NCBI GenBank assembly: GCA_016193115.1
Contig: JACPSV010000167.1
Coordinates: forward strand, 1-6,437
Reading direction: 5' to 3'
Length of the DNA stretch: 6,437 bases
Source: Elusimicrobiota bacterium
GTDB taxonomy: Bacteria > Elusimicrobiota > Elusimicrobia > 2-02-FULL-39-32
Positions 1 to 5,603 of the stretch are shown here, piece after piece (positions within the stretch are counted from its first letter, which is position 1; every line of letters begins with the position of its first letter). Below the pieces are notes generated by a model, which worked only from the letters and a program-made list of their open reading frames with translations, had not been told where the DNA came from and ran no database searches. The position numbers were made by a program, and so were the translations under genes.

Positions 1-12
1 ATACAACTATTT

Positions 13-21
13 TGATATAAT
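13..21 (+). promoter_or_regulatory. Extended -10 promoter (TGATATAAT)
   Basis: The sequence TGATATAAT matches the extended -10 consensus TGnTATAAT at every defined base, with the hexamer TATAAT at 16-21. A start of transcription about seven bases downstream falls near A28, only a few bases before the ATG at 32. The -35 hexamer would lie before position 1 and cannot be seen, although extended -10 promoters can work with a weak -35. This is the only convincing promoter in the window and it sits ahead of the whole co-directional block. Sigma-factor use in the host is unknown, so function is inferred. Confidence 0.6.
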
Positions 22-31
22 GGGTCTACTC

Positions 32-88
32 ATGACCGAGCATAAGCGGAATGGTTTTACCTTAGATGTGATAGGAAAAAAACCATGA
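32..88 (+). CDS. Mini-ORF 1 in leader (18 aa), possible leader peptide
   Basis: An ATG at 32 opens an 18-codon frame, MTEHKRNGFTLDVIGKKP, that stops at TGA 86-88. The stop overlaps the ATG of mini-ORF 2 (85-87) as ATGA. No ribosome-binding site is visible. If the extended -10 at 13-21 is used, the ATG lies about four bases from the 5' end, so initiation would be near-leaderless. The peptide is basic at its end and has no membrane segment. I recognise no family. It could be a translated leader peptide or a by-product of duplicating the polX start region. Support comes from the near-identical second copy, in which the only length change is a multiple of three. Confidence 0.35.
   Translation: MTEHKRNGFTLDVIGKKP
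51..86 (+). promoter_or_regulatory. Hairpin-forming inverted repeat, copy 1
   Basis: ATGGTTTT at 51-58 is perfectly complementary to AAAACCAT at 79-86, with a 20-base loop that holds the AGGA ribosome-binding site (73-76). The 3' arm includes the first two bases of the mini-ORF 2 start codon. In mRNA this 8-bp, A/U-rich stem could partly occlude that start. The stem is weak, so any regulatory role is inferred. Confidence 0.35.
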
Positions 89-144
89 CCGAGCTTCAGC
101 GACGAAATGGTTTTACCTTAGATGTGATAGGAAAAAAACCATGA
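85..144 (+). CDS. Mini-ORF 2 in leader (19 aa), overlaps polX start
   Basis: An ATG at 85 opens a 19-codon frame, MTELQRRNGFTLDVIGKKP, ending at TGA 142-144. It is preceded by AGGA at 73-76 with an 8-base spacer, the same arrangement as polX has. Its stop overlaps the polX ATG (141-143) as ATGA, which would allow translational coupling. It differs from mini-ORF 1 only in residues 4-7 (LQRR against HKR), and the final 12 residues NGFTLDVIGKKP are identical. I recognise no family. Function as a leader peptide or coupling device is inferred, and non-translation is possible. Confidence 0.4.
   Translation: MTELQRRNGFTLDVIGKKP
107..142 (+). promoter_or_regulatory. Hairpin-forming inverted repeat at the polX start
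   Basis: ATGGTTTT at 107-114 pairs with AAAACCAT at 135-142. The 3' arm includes the first two bases of the polX ATG, and the polX ribosome-binding site AGGA (129-132) lies in the loop. The identical element occurs one repeat upstream, so the 5' arm of one copy could also pair with the 3' arm of the other. Ribosomes translating mini-ORF 2 would open this stem, which is a plausible coupling arrangement. No terminator-like U-run follows. Confidence 0.35.
129..132 (+). promoter_or_regulatory. polX ribosome-binding site (AGGA)
   Basis: AGGA lies 8 bases ahead of the ATG at 141 and supports that start. The same AGGA with the same spacing precedes the mini-ORF 2 ATG at 73-76, because the site is part of the tandem repeat. 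Confidence 0.6.
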
Positions 145-1877
145 AAAATAGAGAGATTTCGACGGTTCTCTATGAAATTTCGTCCCTCCTGGAAATTGAT
201 CAGGAGAACCCTTTCCGAATACGCGCCTATACCAGGGCGGCTCAGACCTTAGAAAATCTCACGGAAGATGTGGAGTCTCTTGCCCAAAAAGACGCGCTTA
301 CCCAATTGCCCGGCGTCGGTAAAGGGATTGCGGAGAAAATTAAAGAGTTCTGTTCCACGGGGAAGATGGCGGAATATGAGCATTTGAAGCAAAAGTATTC
401 TTCCGGAATTCTGGAAATGATGCAGATTTCGGGTATGGGTCCAAAACGGACTCGGATCCTTTTTCAGAAACTAAAGATTGATTCCGTGGAAAAATTGAAA
501 GAAGCGGCTCAAAAAGGGTGGCTCAAAGATTTGGAAGGGTTTGGCGCTAAAATTGAAGAGAATATCCTGAAAGGGATTTCCCTGAAAGACCAGTTTTCTA
601 AAAGGATGCTCTTGGATGAAGCCCTCCGTATCTCTCAGGAAATAGTAAAAACCTTAAGCCAGCAATGCCGCTCTCTGGAAAAAATCGTTCCGGCCGGATC
701 CCTGCGGCGATGGAAAGAGACGGTTGGCGACTTAGATTTCCTGACTGTATCGGAAAAACCGGAAGAAGTGATTCATGCTTTCACTCATCGGAAAGAAGTG
801 AAACGGGTGCTGGCGGAGGGATCCACAAAAGCTAGCGTGCTTCTGGATCGAGGCGTGCAATGCGATTTGAGAGTGGTTCCCAAAGAATCGTTCGGCGCGG
901 CTCTCCAATACTTTACGGGATCCAAAGAACATAATGTGGCTCTGCGGGAACTGGCTCTCAAAAAAGGGTTGACGATCAACGAATACGGACTTTACCACAA
1001 TGATGACAAGAAGAAGAGCGTGGCCGGAAAAACGGAAGAGGAGATATACAAAAAGTTGGGTTTGGAATTTGTTCCGCCTGAACTGAGAGAAAACCGGGGA
1101 GAAATTGAGGCCGCTCAAACGAAGAAATTGCCTAAACTGATTGAAGAAAAAGATATTCGCGGCGATTTTCATAACCACACCAAACTTTCGGACGGAACCC
1201 ACTCCTTGGAAGAAATGGCTCAGAAAGCGAAAGAAAAGGGGTGGGAATGGTTCGTGAGCGCGGATCACTCCCAATCCTTGAAAGTGGCGCGCGGGCTGGA
1301 TCCGGAAACTCTTTGGAAAAAGAAAAAAGAGATTGAAATCCTGAACCAGAAGTGGAACAATTTTAATGTGCTCCTGGGTTCGGAAGTGGACATTCTCAGC
1401 GATGGAACGATGGACTATGCCGATGACATCTTGAAGGAAATTGATTTCGTTGTCGCCTCCGTCCACACCGGTTTTAGTCAAGGGGAAGAAAAACTGACGG
1501 AAAGAATTGTGAAAGCGATGGGGAACCCGTACGTGGATATCGTTGGGCATCTGACAGGAAGACTGCTCGGCAGCCGGGAGCCCTATCCGATTCAACTCCA
1601 AAGAATTTTAGACGCGGCCGCTAAAACACAGACAGCCATGGAAATTAACGGACAACCGCAGAGGTTAGATTTGTACGATAGCTACGCCCAATCCGCGAAA
1701 GGACTGGGCGTTCCCATCGTTCTTACAACCGATGCTCACTCTACATCCCAATTGGATTACATGACCTACGCAGTGGCCACTGCCAGACGCGCCTGGTTGA
1801 GAAAAGAAGATATTCTTAATTGTCTGAGTTTGAAAGAAATCTTGGATTGGAAAAATTCGGGAGTTTCCATCTTATGA
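141..1877 (+). CDS. polX: PolX-type DNA polymerase/3'-5' exonuclease (Pol-beta + PHP)
   Basis: This is a family X DNA polymerase of the bacterial PolX type, a cytoplasmic repair enzyme that fills short gaps and carries a metal-dependent 3'-5' exonuclease in its PHP domain (known of the family). The 578 aa match the usual length of about 570. The N-terminal lyase-like region has helix-hairpin-helix motifs at about 53-70 (LPGVGKGIAEKI), 96-111 (ISGMGPKR) and 131-142. The polymerase core shows GSLRR (186-190), GDLD with catalytic D197 and D199, a third Asp at D242 (CDLRVV) and YFTGSKEHN (257-265). The PHP domain shows HNH (H344, H346), SDG (350-352), ADH (D375, H376), E415, H442, H470 and DAH (D531, H533), so the metal ligands look intact. 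The usual HPTGRLL motif reads HLTGRLL here (P to L at 471). The ATG at 141 has AGGA upstream, and the stop overlaps the next gene as ATGA. Confidence 0.96.
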   Translation: MKNREISTVLYEISSLLEIDQENPFRIRAYTRAAQTLENLTEDVESLAQKDALTQLPGVGKGIAEKIKEFCSTGKMAEYEHLKQKYSSGILEMMQISGMGPKRTRILFQKLKIDSVEKLKEAAQKGWLKDLEGFGAKIEENILKGISLKDQFSKRMLLDEALRISQEIVKTLSQQCRSLEKIVPAGSLRRWKETVGDLDFLTVSEKPEEVIHAFTHRKEVKRVLAEGSTKASVLLDRGVQCDLRVVPKESFGAALQYFTGSKEHNVALRELALKKGLTINEYGLYHNDDKKKSVAGKTEEEIYKKLGLEFVPPELRENRGEIEAAQTKKLPKLIEEKDIRGDFHNHTKLSDGTHSLEEMAQKAKEKGWEWFVSADHSQSLKVARGLDPETLWKKKKEIEILNQKWNNFNVLLGSEVDILSDGTMDYADDILKEIDFVVASVHTGFSQGEEKLTERIVKAMGNPYVDIVGHLTGRLLGSREPYPIQLQRILDAAAKTQTAMEINGQPQRLDLYDSYAQSAKGLGVPIVLTTDAHSTSQLDYMTYAVATARRAWLRKEDILNCLSLKEILDWKNSGVSIL

Positions 1878-2251
1878 AACGTATTCTACTCAGCGTTTTT
1901 CTTTCTTTCATTGGGCCTGGACTCGGCCAAATCTATAACCGTGAAACTAAGAAGGGCGTTCTCTTGCTTCTTATTTCTTCAATCCTTTTCCTCATGCCGT
2001 TGATCTGGCTAATGGCTCAGATTGGGCCGGAAATCAAAGCGTTGGGAGGACAAACGCCCTCGCCGGAATGGATTCAGGCGAAAGTGTTGGCGGCGATTAA
2101 GAAAGATAGCCATGTCCTAAACCTCATCAGCTTTACTTTCTTAGGCCTGTGGGCGTACGCGATTACGCAAGCTTATTTTAAGGCGAAAGAAATAAAAGAC
2201 GAGGACAAAACGGAAGGAACTGGAACGGGTGGGATGGGAATCGGTGTATAA
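1874..2251 (+). CDS. Small membrane protein with PGLGQIYN motif (TM2/DUF5683-like)
   Basis: This is a 125-aa predicted integral membrane protein of unknown function. It opens with a hydrophobic segment (4-18) ending in PGLGQIYN (15-22) and a KKG turn (26-28). It then has membrane segments at about 29-50 and 81-102, a charged stretch (103-114) and a short glycine-rich tail (115-125). The PGLGQIYN...KG motif is typical of small TM2-like or DUF5683-like membrane proteins, which have no established biochemical role. I chose ATG 1874 because it overlaps the polX stop as ATGA and has GGGAG at 1859-1863. A longer frame from TTG 1820 would add 18 polar residues inside polX and lacks such a site. Coupling to polX suggests co-translation, not shared function. 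Confidence 0.75.
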   Translation: MKRILLSVFLSFIGPGLGQIYNRETKKGVLLLLISSILFLMPLIWLMAQIGPEIKALGGQTPSPEWIQAKVLAAIKKDSHVLNLISFTFLGLWAYAITQAYFKAKEIKDEDKTEGTGTGGMGIGV

Positions 2252-2255
2252 ATAG

Positions 2256-2750
2256 ATGAACGGCATTGGCTGGATTTTTGGTTTTATCGTTTTGGTCCTT
2301 TCCTGGGTTGCGCACAGGCATGACCCCTCTTTAATGATCGTTGGGTGGAAACAGGGGATGGGACTACTCCTGAAAATATTCCCAATTCTGATTCTCGCAT
2401 TCGCTATATCCGGTCTTGTGCAAACGCTTGTTCCCAAAGAGGCGATCGCGCGCTGGTTGGGAAAAGAGTCCGGTTGGAAAGGGATCTGGTTAGGATGTTT
2501 AGTGGGAGCCATGACGCCGGGAGGACCTTACACCAGCTTCCCGATTGTCGCGGCCCTTCATCAAGCCGGAGCGGGGTTGGGCACATTGGTCGCCTACGTC
2601 ACGGCGTGGTCTTTGTGGGCTGTGGCGCGTCTGCCTATAGAATCTGCGCTCATTAGCCCAAAGTTTATGGTGTTCCGATTGCTCTCGTCCCTTCTTTTCC
2701 CGCCTTTGGCGGGAGGTATCGCCCATATTTTCTTCTCGAAGTATTTCTAG
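2256..2750 (+). CDS. Half-size permease-like membrane protein (ArsP/DUF318-like)
   Basis: This 164-aa hydrophobic protein has about five membrane segments (roughly 5-19, 35-58, 76-100, 108-125, 137-160). It resembles one half of the permease family PF03773 (ArsP_1, formerly DUF318), whose full members are around 300 aa or more with two related halves. The signature stretch TPGGPYTSFPI (87-97) follows GCLVGAM, and a second conserved-looking stretch is TAWSLWAVARLPIE (116-129). I recall this Gly-Gly-Pro form from short permease proteins rather than from arsenic exporters, which carry a cysteine-containing motif at the equivalent place. The substrate is unknown. No second half is present nearby, so it may act as a homodimer (inference). 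It starts 4 bases after the previous stop without a clear ribosome-binding site, which suggests coupling. Confidence 0.7.
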   Translation: MNGIGWIFGFIVLVLSWVAHRHDPSLMIVGWKQGMGLLLKIFPILILAFAISGLVQTLVPKEAIARWLGKESGWKGIWLGCLVGAMTPGGPYTSFPIVAALHQAGAGLGTLVAYVTAWSLWAVARLPIESALISPKFMVFRLLSSLLFPPLAGGIAHIFFSKYF

Positions 2751-2753
2751 TTC

Positions 2754-2761
2754 AAGGAGGT
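2754..2761 (+). promoter_or_regulatory. Strong Shine-Dalgarno site (AAGGAGGT)
   Basis: AAGGAGGT is an essentially perfect anti-16S match, placed 7 bases ahead of the ATG at 2769. It is much stronger than any other ribosome-binding site in the window. It lies in the largest intergenic gap after the leader (18 bases), so the downstream RAM-domain gene probably initiates independently and at a high rate. Confidence 0.9.
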
Positions 2762-2768
2762 AACACAA

Positions 2769-3002
2769 ATGGTGACAGGAGTTGTTCTTATCCGTCTCTC
2801 TTCCGGCAAAGAAAAAAGCGCGTTGTCTAAGATCAAAGACACAAAAGGGGTTTCGCACGTCTCCGGAGTTTACGGCCGTTGGGATTTAATTTGTGACATC
2901 GAAGCGGACGATCTGCCGTCCATGACCAACGTGGTTGTGAACAAGTTGCGGTCCATTCCCGGGGTTACTTCCACAGAAACACTCGTCACCACCGCCATTT
3001 GA
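2769..3002 (+). CDS. Stand-alone Lrp/AsnC ligand-binding (RAM) domain protein
   Basis: This 77-aa protein corresponds to the C-terminal effector domain of Lrp/AsnC regulators (PF01037, RAM or AsnC_trans_reg) with no helix-turn-helix part. The family pattern is visible: VVLIRL strand (5-10), helix 14-24, GVSHVSGVYGRWDLICDIEA (27-46) with the Gly/Trp-Asp turn, helix 50-62, then GVTSTETLVTTA (65-76). In the family these domains assemble as dimers to octamers and bind amino acids or similar small molecules between subunits. Stand-alone forms are known, and what they control is generally unclear. The gene has a very strong ribosome-binding site, and its TGA overlaps the TTG start of the solute-binding protein gene. 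That suggests co-expression with the importer, perhaps as a ligand sensor (inference). Confidence 0.88.
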   Translation: MVTGVVLIRLSSGKEKSALSKIKDTKGVSHVSGVYGRWDLICDIEADDLPSMTNVVVNKLRSIPGVTSTETLVTTAI

Positions 3003-4633
3003 CGCGCCCCCTCACTCTCGCCCTCATTCTTTCGTCATTTCTGGGGTGCCGGACGGAAACGGCGCGTGTGGAGACAGCCCAAGGGAGCGAACCGGCTTTT
3101 GATGACACGTTTATCGAAAGTTCCATTGGGGACGCTTCCTATCTTAATCCCATACTTGCTTCCGACAACGCTTCCGGGGCGATCAATGGGATGGTGTTTA
3201 ATGGACTGGTCAAATACGATTCCCAGATACAACTGATTGGCGATCTGGCTGAGAGTTGGGACATCTCTAAAGACGGGCTGACATTCAGGTTTCATCTCAA
3301 ACACAATGTCTTCTGGCACGACGGGCATCCTTTCACCGCCGAAGACGTTCTCTACACGTACGAACGGTTGGTAGATCCGGAAGTTAAAACGCCTTACTCT
3401 TCCAACTTCGATAAAGTCAAAAAGTTTGAAGTACTGGACCCGCACACACTCCGAATCACCTATAAAGAACCTTTTGTGCCTGCTCTGGAATCGTGGGGTA
3501 TGGGGATTGTCCCTCGGCACGTTTTTGCGGACGCAAAAGGGAAGGCGTTCAACGAACACCCCGCCAATAAGCGTCCGATTGGGACGGGTCCGTACCGGTT
3601 CAAAGAGTGGAAAGTGGACGAGAAAATCGTCTTAGAATCCAATCCCAACTATTTTGGCGGCAAGCCTCATATCGCGCGTTACGTCTTTAGAATCATTCCC
3701 GACAACGCGGTCGAGTTCTTAGAGCTGAGGAATAAGACGATTGACACCATGGTACTCACCCCAGACCAATACCGCGCTTATGAAGAATTCTTTGATGGGT
3801 ACAAACGGTTCCGGTTTCCGCGCGGCGCTTACAGTTACTTTGGATTTAACCTTAAAAATCCTCTCTTCCAGGAAAAAAGAGTCCGCCTGGCCATTGCGCA
3901 CGCCATTGATAAGAAAGCGCTCGTAAATGGGGTGCTTCTGGGAATGGGCCAGTCCGCTACAGGCCCATTCCTGCCGCTCTCATGGTCATTTAATCCGGAG
4001 GTAAAAGATTTTGAGTATTTGCCGGAACTCTCTAAAAAAATACTCTCCGAAGAAGGGTGGGCAGACACCAATGGGGACGGGATATTGGACAAAAACGGAC
4101 GGCCGTTCCAATTCACGCTCATCACCAATCAAGGAAACAAACTGCGATCTTTAACCGCGGAAATCTTGCAGCAGCAGTTAAAGAAAATTGGGATCAAAAT
4201 GCAAATCCGGATTGTGGAATGGTCCACGTTCATTAAAAATTTCATAGACAAACGTCAGTTCGAAGCGGTGATATTGGGATGGGCGCTCTCGCCGGATCCG
4301 GATATCTACAACATCTGGCATTCTTCCCAGAAGAAAGACGGACAATATAATTTCGTCTCCTACGATAATCCGGAAGTAGACCGCCTCTTGGAAGAAGGCA
4401 GACGCAGTTTCAATTTAGAAAAGAGAAAACAAATTTACCAAAAGGTTCATGCTCTCATCCACGACGATATCCCTTATATTTTTCTCTACTACCCGGACTT
4501 TCTTCCCGTCGTCCAGGAAAGGTTTGTGGGACCCAAAGTCGTGCCCATTTCCAGCTTTGGGTTCGGCTGGAACTTTGACGAGTGGTACGTCCCGCGCAAC
4601 CAAGTCCGATACCCCATGATGAGCCCGCAATGA
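2999..4633 (+). CDS. Peptide/oligopeptide ABC transporter solute-binding lipoprotein
   Basis: This 544-aa protein is a cluster C solute-binding protein (PF00496, SBP_bac_5; DppA/OppA/AppA type) that delivers peptides or similar solutes to a DppBC-type channel. The N-terminus is a lipoprotein signal: TR, then hydrophobic PLTLALILSSFLG and Cys17. The lipobox FLGC has Phe at -3, less usual than Leu. Family motifs include LAESWDISKDG (83-93), FWHDGHPFTAEDV (105-117), GTGPYRFKEW (195-204), RLAIAHAIDKKALV (296-309) and DTNGDGILDKNGRPF (356-370). The length is normal. The start is TTG at 2999, which overlaps the preceding TGA as TTGA. No ribosome-binding site is visible, and no other start precedes Cys17, so translation probably depends on coupling. 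Specificity cannot be read from the sequence. An ATGA overlap joins it to the permease gene. Confidence 0.93.
   Translation: MTRPLTLALILSSFLGCRTETARVETAQGSEPAFDDTFIESSIGDASYLNPILASDNASGAINGMVFNGLVKYDSQIQLIGDLAESWDISKDGLTFRFHLKHNVFWHDGHPFTAEDVLYTYERLVDPEVKTPYSSNFDKVKKFEVLDPHTLRITYKEPFVPALESWGMGIVPRHVFADAKGKAFNEHPANKRPIGTGPYRFKEWKVDEKIVLESNPNYFGGKPHIARYVFRIIPDNAVEFLELRNKTIDTMVLTPDQYRAYEEFFDGYKRFRFPRGAYSYFGFNLKNPLFQEKRVRLAIAHAIDKKALVNGVLLGMGQSATGPFLPLSWSFNPEVKDFEYLPELSKKILSEEGWADTNGDGILDKNGRPFQFTLITNQGNKLRSLTAEILQQQLKKIGIKMQIRIVEWSTFIKNFIDKRQFEAVILGWALSPDPDIYNIWHSSQKKDGQYNFVSYDNPEVDRLLEEGRRSFNLEKRKQIYQKVHALIHDDIPYIFLYYPDFLPVVQERFVGPKVVPISSFGFGWNFDEWYVPRNQVRYPMMSPQ
3941..3971 (+). repeat. Perfect 10-bp inverted repeat inside the binding-protein gene
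   Basis: GGAATGGGCC at 3941-3950 is perfectly complementary to GGCCCATTCC at 3962-3971 with an 11-base loop. Two G-U pairs could extend the stem outward. It encodes residues around GMGQSATGPF (315-324), a stretch that is itself typical of the family, so coding constraint may explain it. No U-run follows, so it is not an intrinsic terminator. A structural role in the mRNA is speculative. Confidence 0.5.
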
Positions 4634-5601
4634 TACAGTATCTTCTGCGCAGAATTGGGTTGATGATCCCGCTTCTCTTTGGGATCACGTTGCTCACGTT
4701 TTTGGTCATGCAGATCTCGCCCGGAAAACCGACGGACGTCCTGACCGACCTGAACGTCAAAATGACAGCCGAATCTAAAGAGAGATTGATTGAACTGTAC
4801 GGGCTCAACAAACCTTGGACTGTTCAATATTGGAATTGGTTGAAGAGAGTGGTTCAGCTCGATTTCGGACGCTCCTTCAAAGATGACCGCCCTGTGATTC
4901 AAAAAATCAAAGAGAGGCTGCCGGCATCGCTTCTTCTCAATTTGTTGTCTCTCTCTCTGATATTTGCCGCCGCTCTGTTTCTGGGAATCAGCTCCGCCGC
5001 CAAACGGAGCTCGCTCTTCGATAAAGGCACGACTCTTTTTGTCTATATCGGGTTTTCCGCGCCCACGTTTTGGATTGCTCTGCTCTTAATGATTGGGTTT
5101 GGACTAAAACTGGGAATCGTGCCCATCTCAGGACTTCATTCTCTCAATTTCGCGGAACTTTCGCCCTTAGAAAAAGGGATTGACCTCTTGCGTCACTTGG
5201 CGCTTCCGGTCACTGTCATGGCGCTTACGGGGTTAGCCGCGCTCACCCGTTACAGCCGTTCCGCCATGTTGGAAGTGTTGCATCAGGATTATATCCGCAC
5301 GGCCCGCGCTAAAGGAGTCCCGGAAAGAAATGTCCTGTTCCATCACGCGTTTAGAAACGCGTTGATCCCCGTCATTACCCTGATGGGATTGATGTTGCCG
5401 GAGTTAATTGGGGGAAGCTTCATTTTTGAGACGATATTCGCTTACCCCGGCATGGGACGGCTGGGATATGACGCCATCATGTCCCGCGACTATCCCGTTC
5501 TCATGGGAATTGGAACGATCGTTGCTTTCTTAACGTTGCTGGGGAACCTTCTCGCGGATATCCTTTACGCCTTCGCGGATCCGCGGATCCGGTACCGCTA
5601 A
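4630..5601 (+). CDS. ABC transporter permease, DppB/OppB type
   Basis: This 323-aa inner-membrane subunit forms half of the translocation channel of a peptide/nickel-type importer (PF00528). The N-terminus YLLRRIGLMIPLLFGITLLTF is the classic DppB opening and its first membrane segment. Further segments lie at about 99-120, 134-158, 187-206, 249-272 and 289-316. The ATPase-docking EAA loop is clear at 215-247 (DYIRTARAKGV, then HAFRNALIP). FETIFAYPGMGRLGYDAI (266-283) and the C-terminal ADPRIRYR are also family hallmarks. I chose ATG 4630, which overlaps the previous stop as ATGA. A GTG at 4582 would add 16 residues inside the binding-protein gene and spoil the normal N-terminus. The next gene follows after 2 bases. 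Naming it dppB would overstate what is known about substrate. Confidence 0.94.
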   Translation: MIQYLLRRIGLMIPLLFGITLLTFLVMQISPGKPTDVLTDLNVKMTAESKERLIELYGLNKPWTVQYWNWLKRVVQLDFGRSFKDDRPVIQKIKERLPASLLLNLLSLSLIFAAALFLGISSAAKRSSLFDKGTTLFVYIGFSAPTFWIALLLMIGFGLKLGIVPISGLHSLNFAELSPLEKGIDLLRHLALPVTVMALTGLAALTRYSRSAMLEVLHQDYIRTARAKGVPERNVLFHHAFRNALIPVITLMGLMLPELIGGSFIFETIFAYPGMGRLGYDAIMSRDYPVLMGIGTIVAFLTLLGNLLADILYAFADPRIRYR

Positions 5602-5603
5602 AT

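Larger units (their letters stand above)
31..139 (+). repeat. Two-copy tandem repeat in the polX leader
   Basis: Copy 1 is 31-83 (53 bp) and copy 2 is 84-139 (56 bp). They share an identical 11-base left part starting CATGACCGAGC (31-41 and 84-94). They also share an identical 39-base right part (50-88 and 106-144) that runs through AGGA, A7 and CCATGA into the next start codon. All differences fall in the short middle segment: two substitutions plus a net 3-base insertion in copy 2. Each copy carries a start codon, a ribosome-binding site and a complete mini-ORF. The unit looks like a duplication of the polX 5' leader including its ribosome-binding site, or two adjacent members of a dispersed repeat family. 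The sequence alone cannot separate these. Confidence 0.9.

Noticed and set aside
31..139. CRISPR array or riboswitch in the leader
   Set aside because: There are only two direct copies with a short variable middle, no regular unique spacers, no cas genes and no recognisable aptamer core.
732..1601. 289-aa open frame on the minus strand
   Set aside because: It lies wholly inside polX, whose catalytic motifs establish the plus-strand frame. The translation is rich in Phe, Arg and His with no recognisable domain, as expected from antisense of a Lys/Glu-rich gene.
1820..1873. Upstream TTG start that would lengthen the small membrane protein by 18 residues
   Set aside because: The added residues lie inside polX. 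The ATG at 1874 has GGGAG upstream, forms the ATGA overlap and gives a normal hydrophobic N-terminus.
2701..2720. Possible terminator or promoter at the end of the half-size permease gene
   Set aside because: Only a short GC pairing (GGCG with CGCC) is present and it has no following T-run. No -35/-10 pair of good quality is visible before 2769.
4582..4629. Upstream GTG start that would lengthen the DppB-type permease by 16 residues
   Set aside because: The added proline-rich residues lie inside the binding-protein gene. ATG 4630 gives the typical family N-terminus and the ATGA overlap used elsewhere in this block.
4489..4902. 137-aa minus-strand open frame spanning the binding-protein/permease junction
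   Set aside because: It is antisense to two genes with clear family motifs, has no domain, and overlaps other antisense frames of the same kind.
5574..5589. Tandem 8-base repeat CGCGGATC x2 with a palindrome at 5575-5584
   Set aside because: It encodes the conserved C-terminal ADPRIR of DppB-type permeases, so coding constraint and chance explain it.
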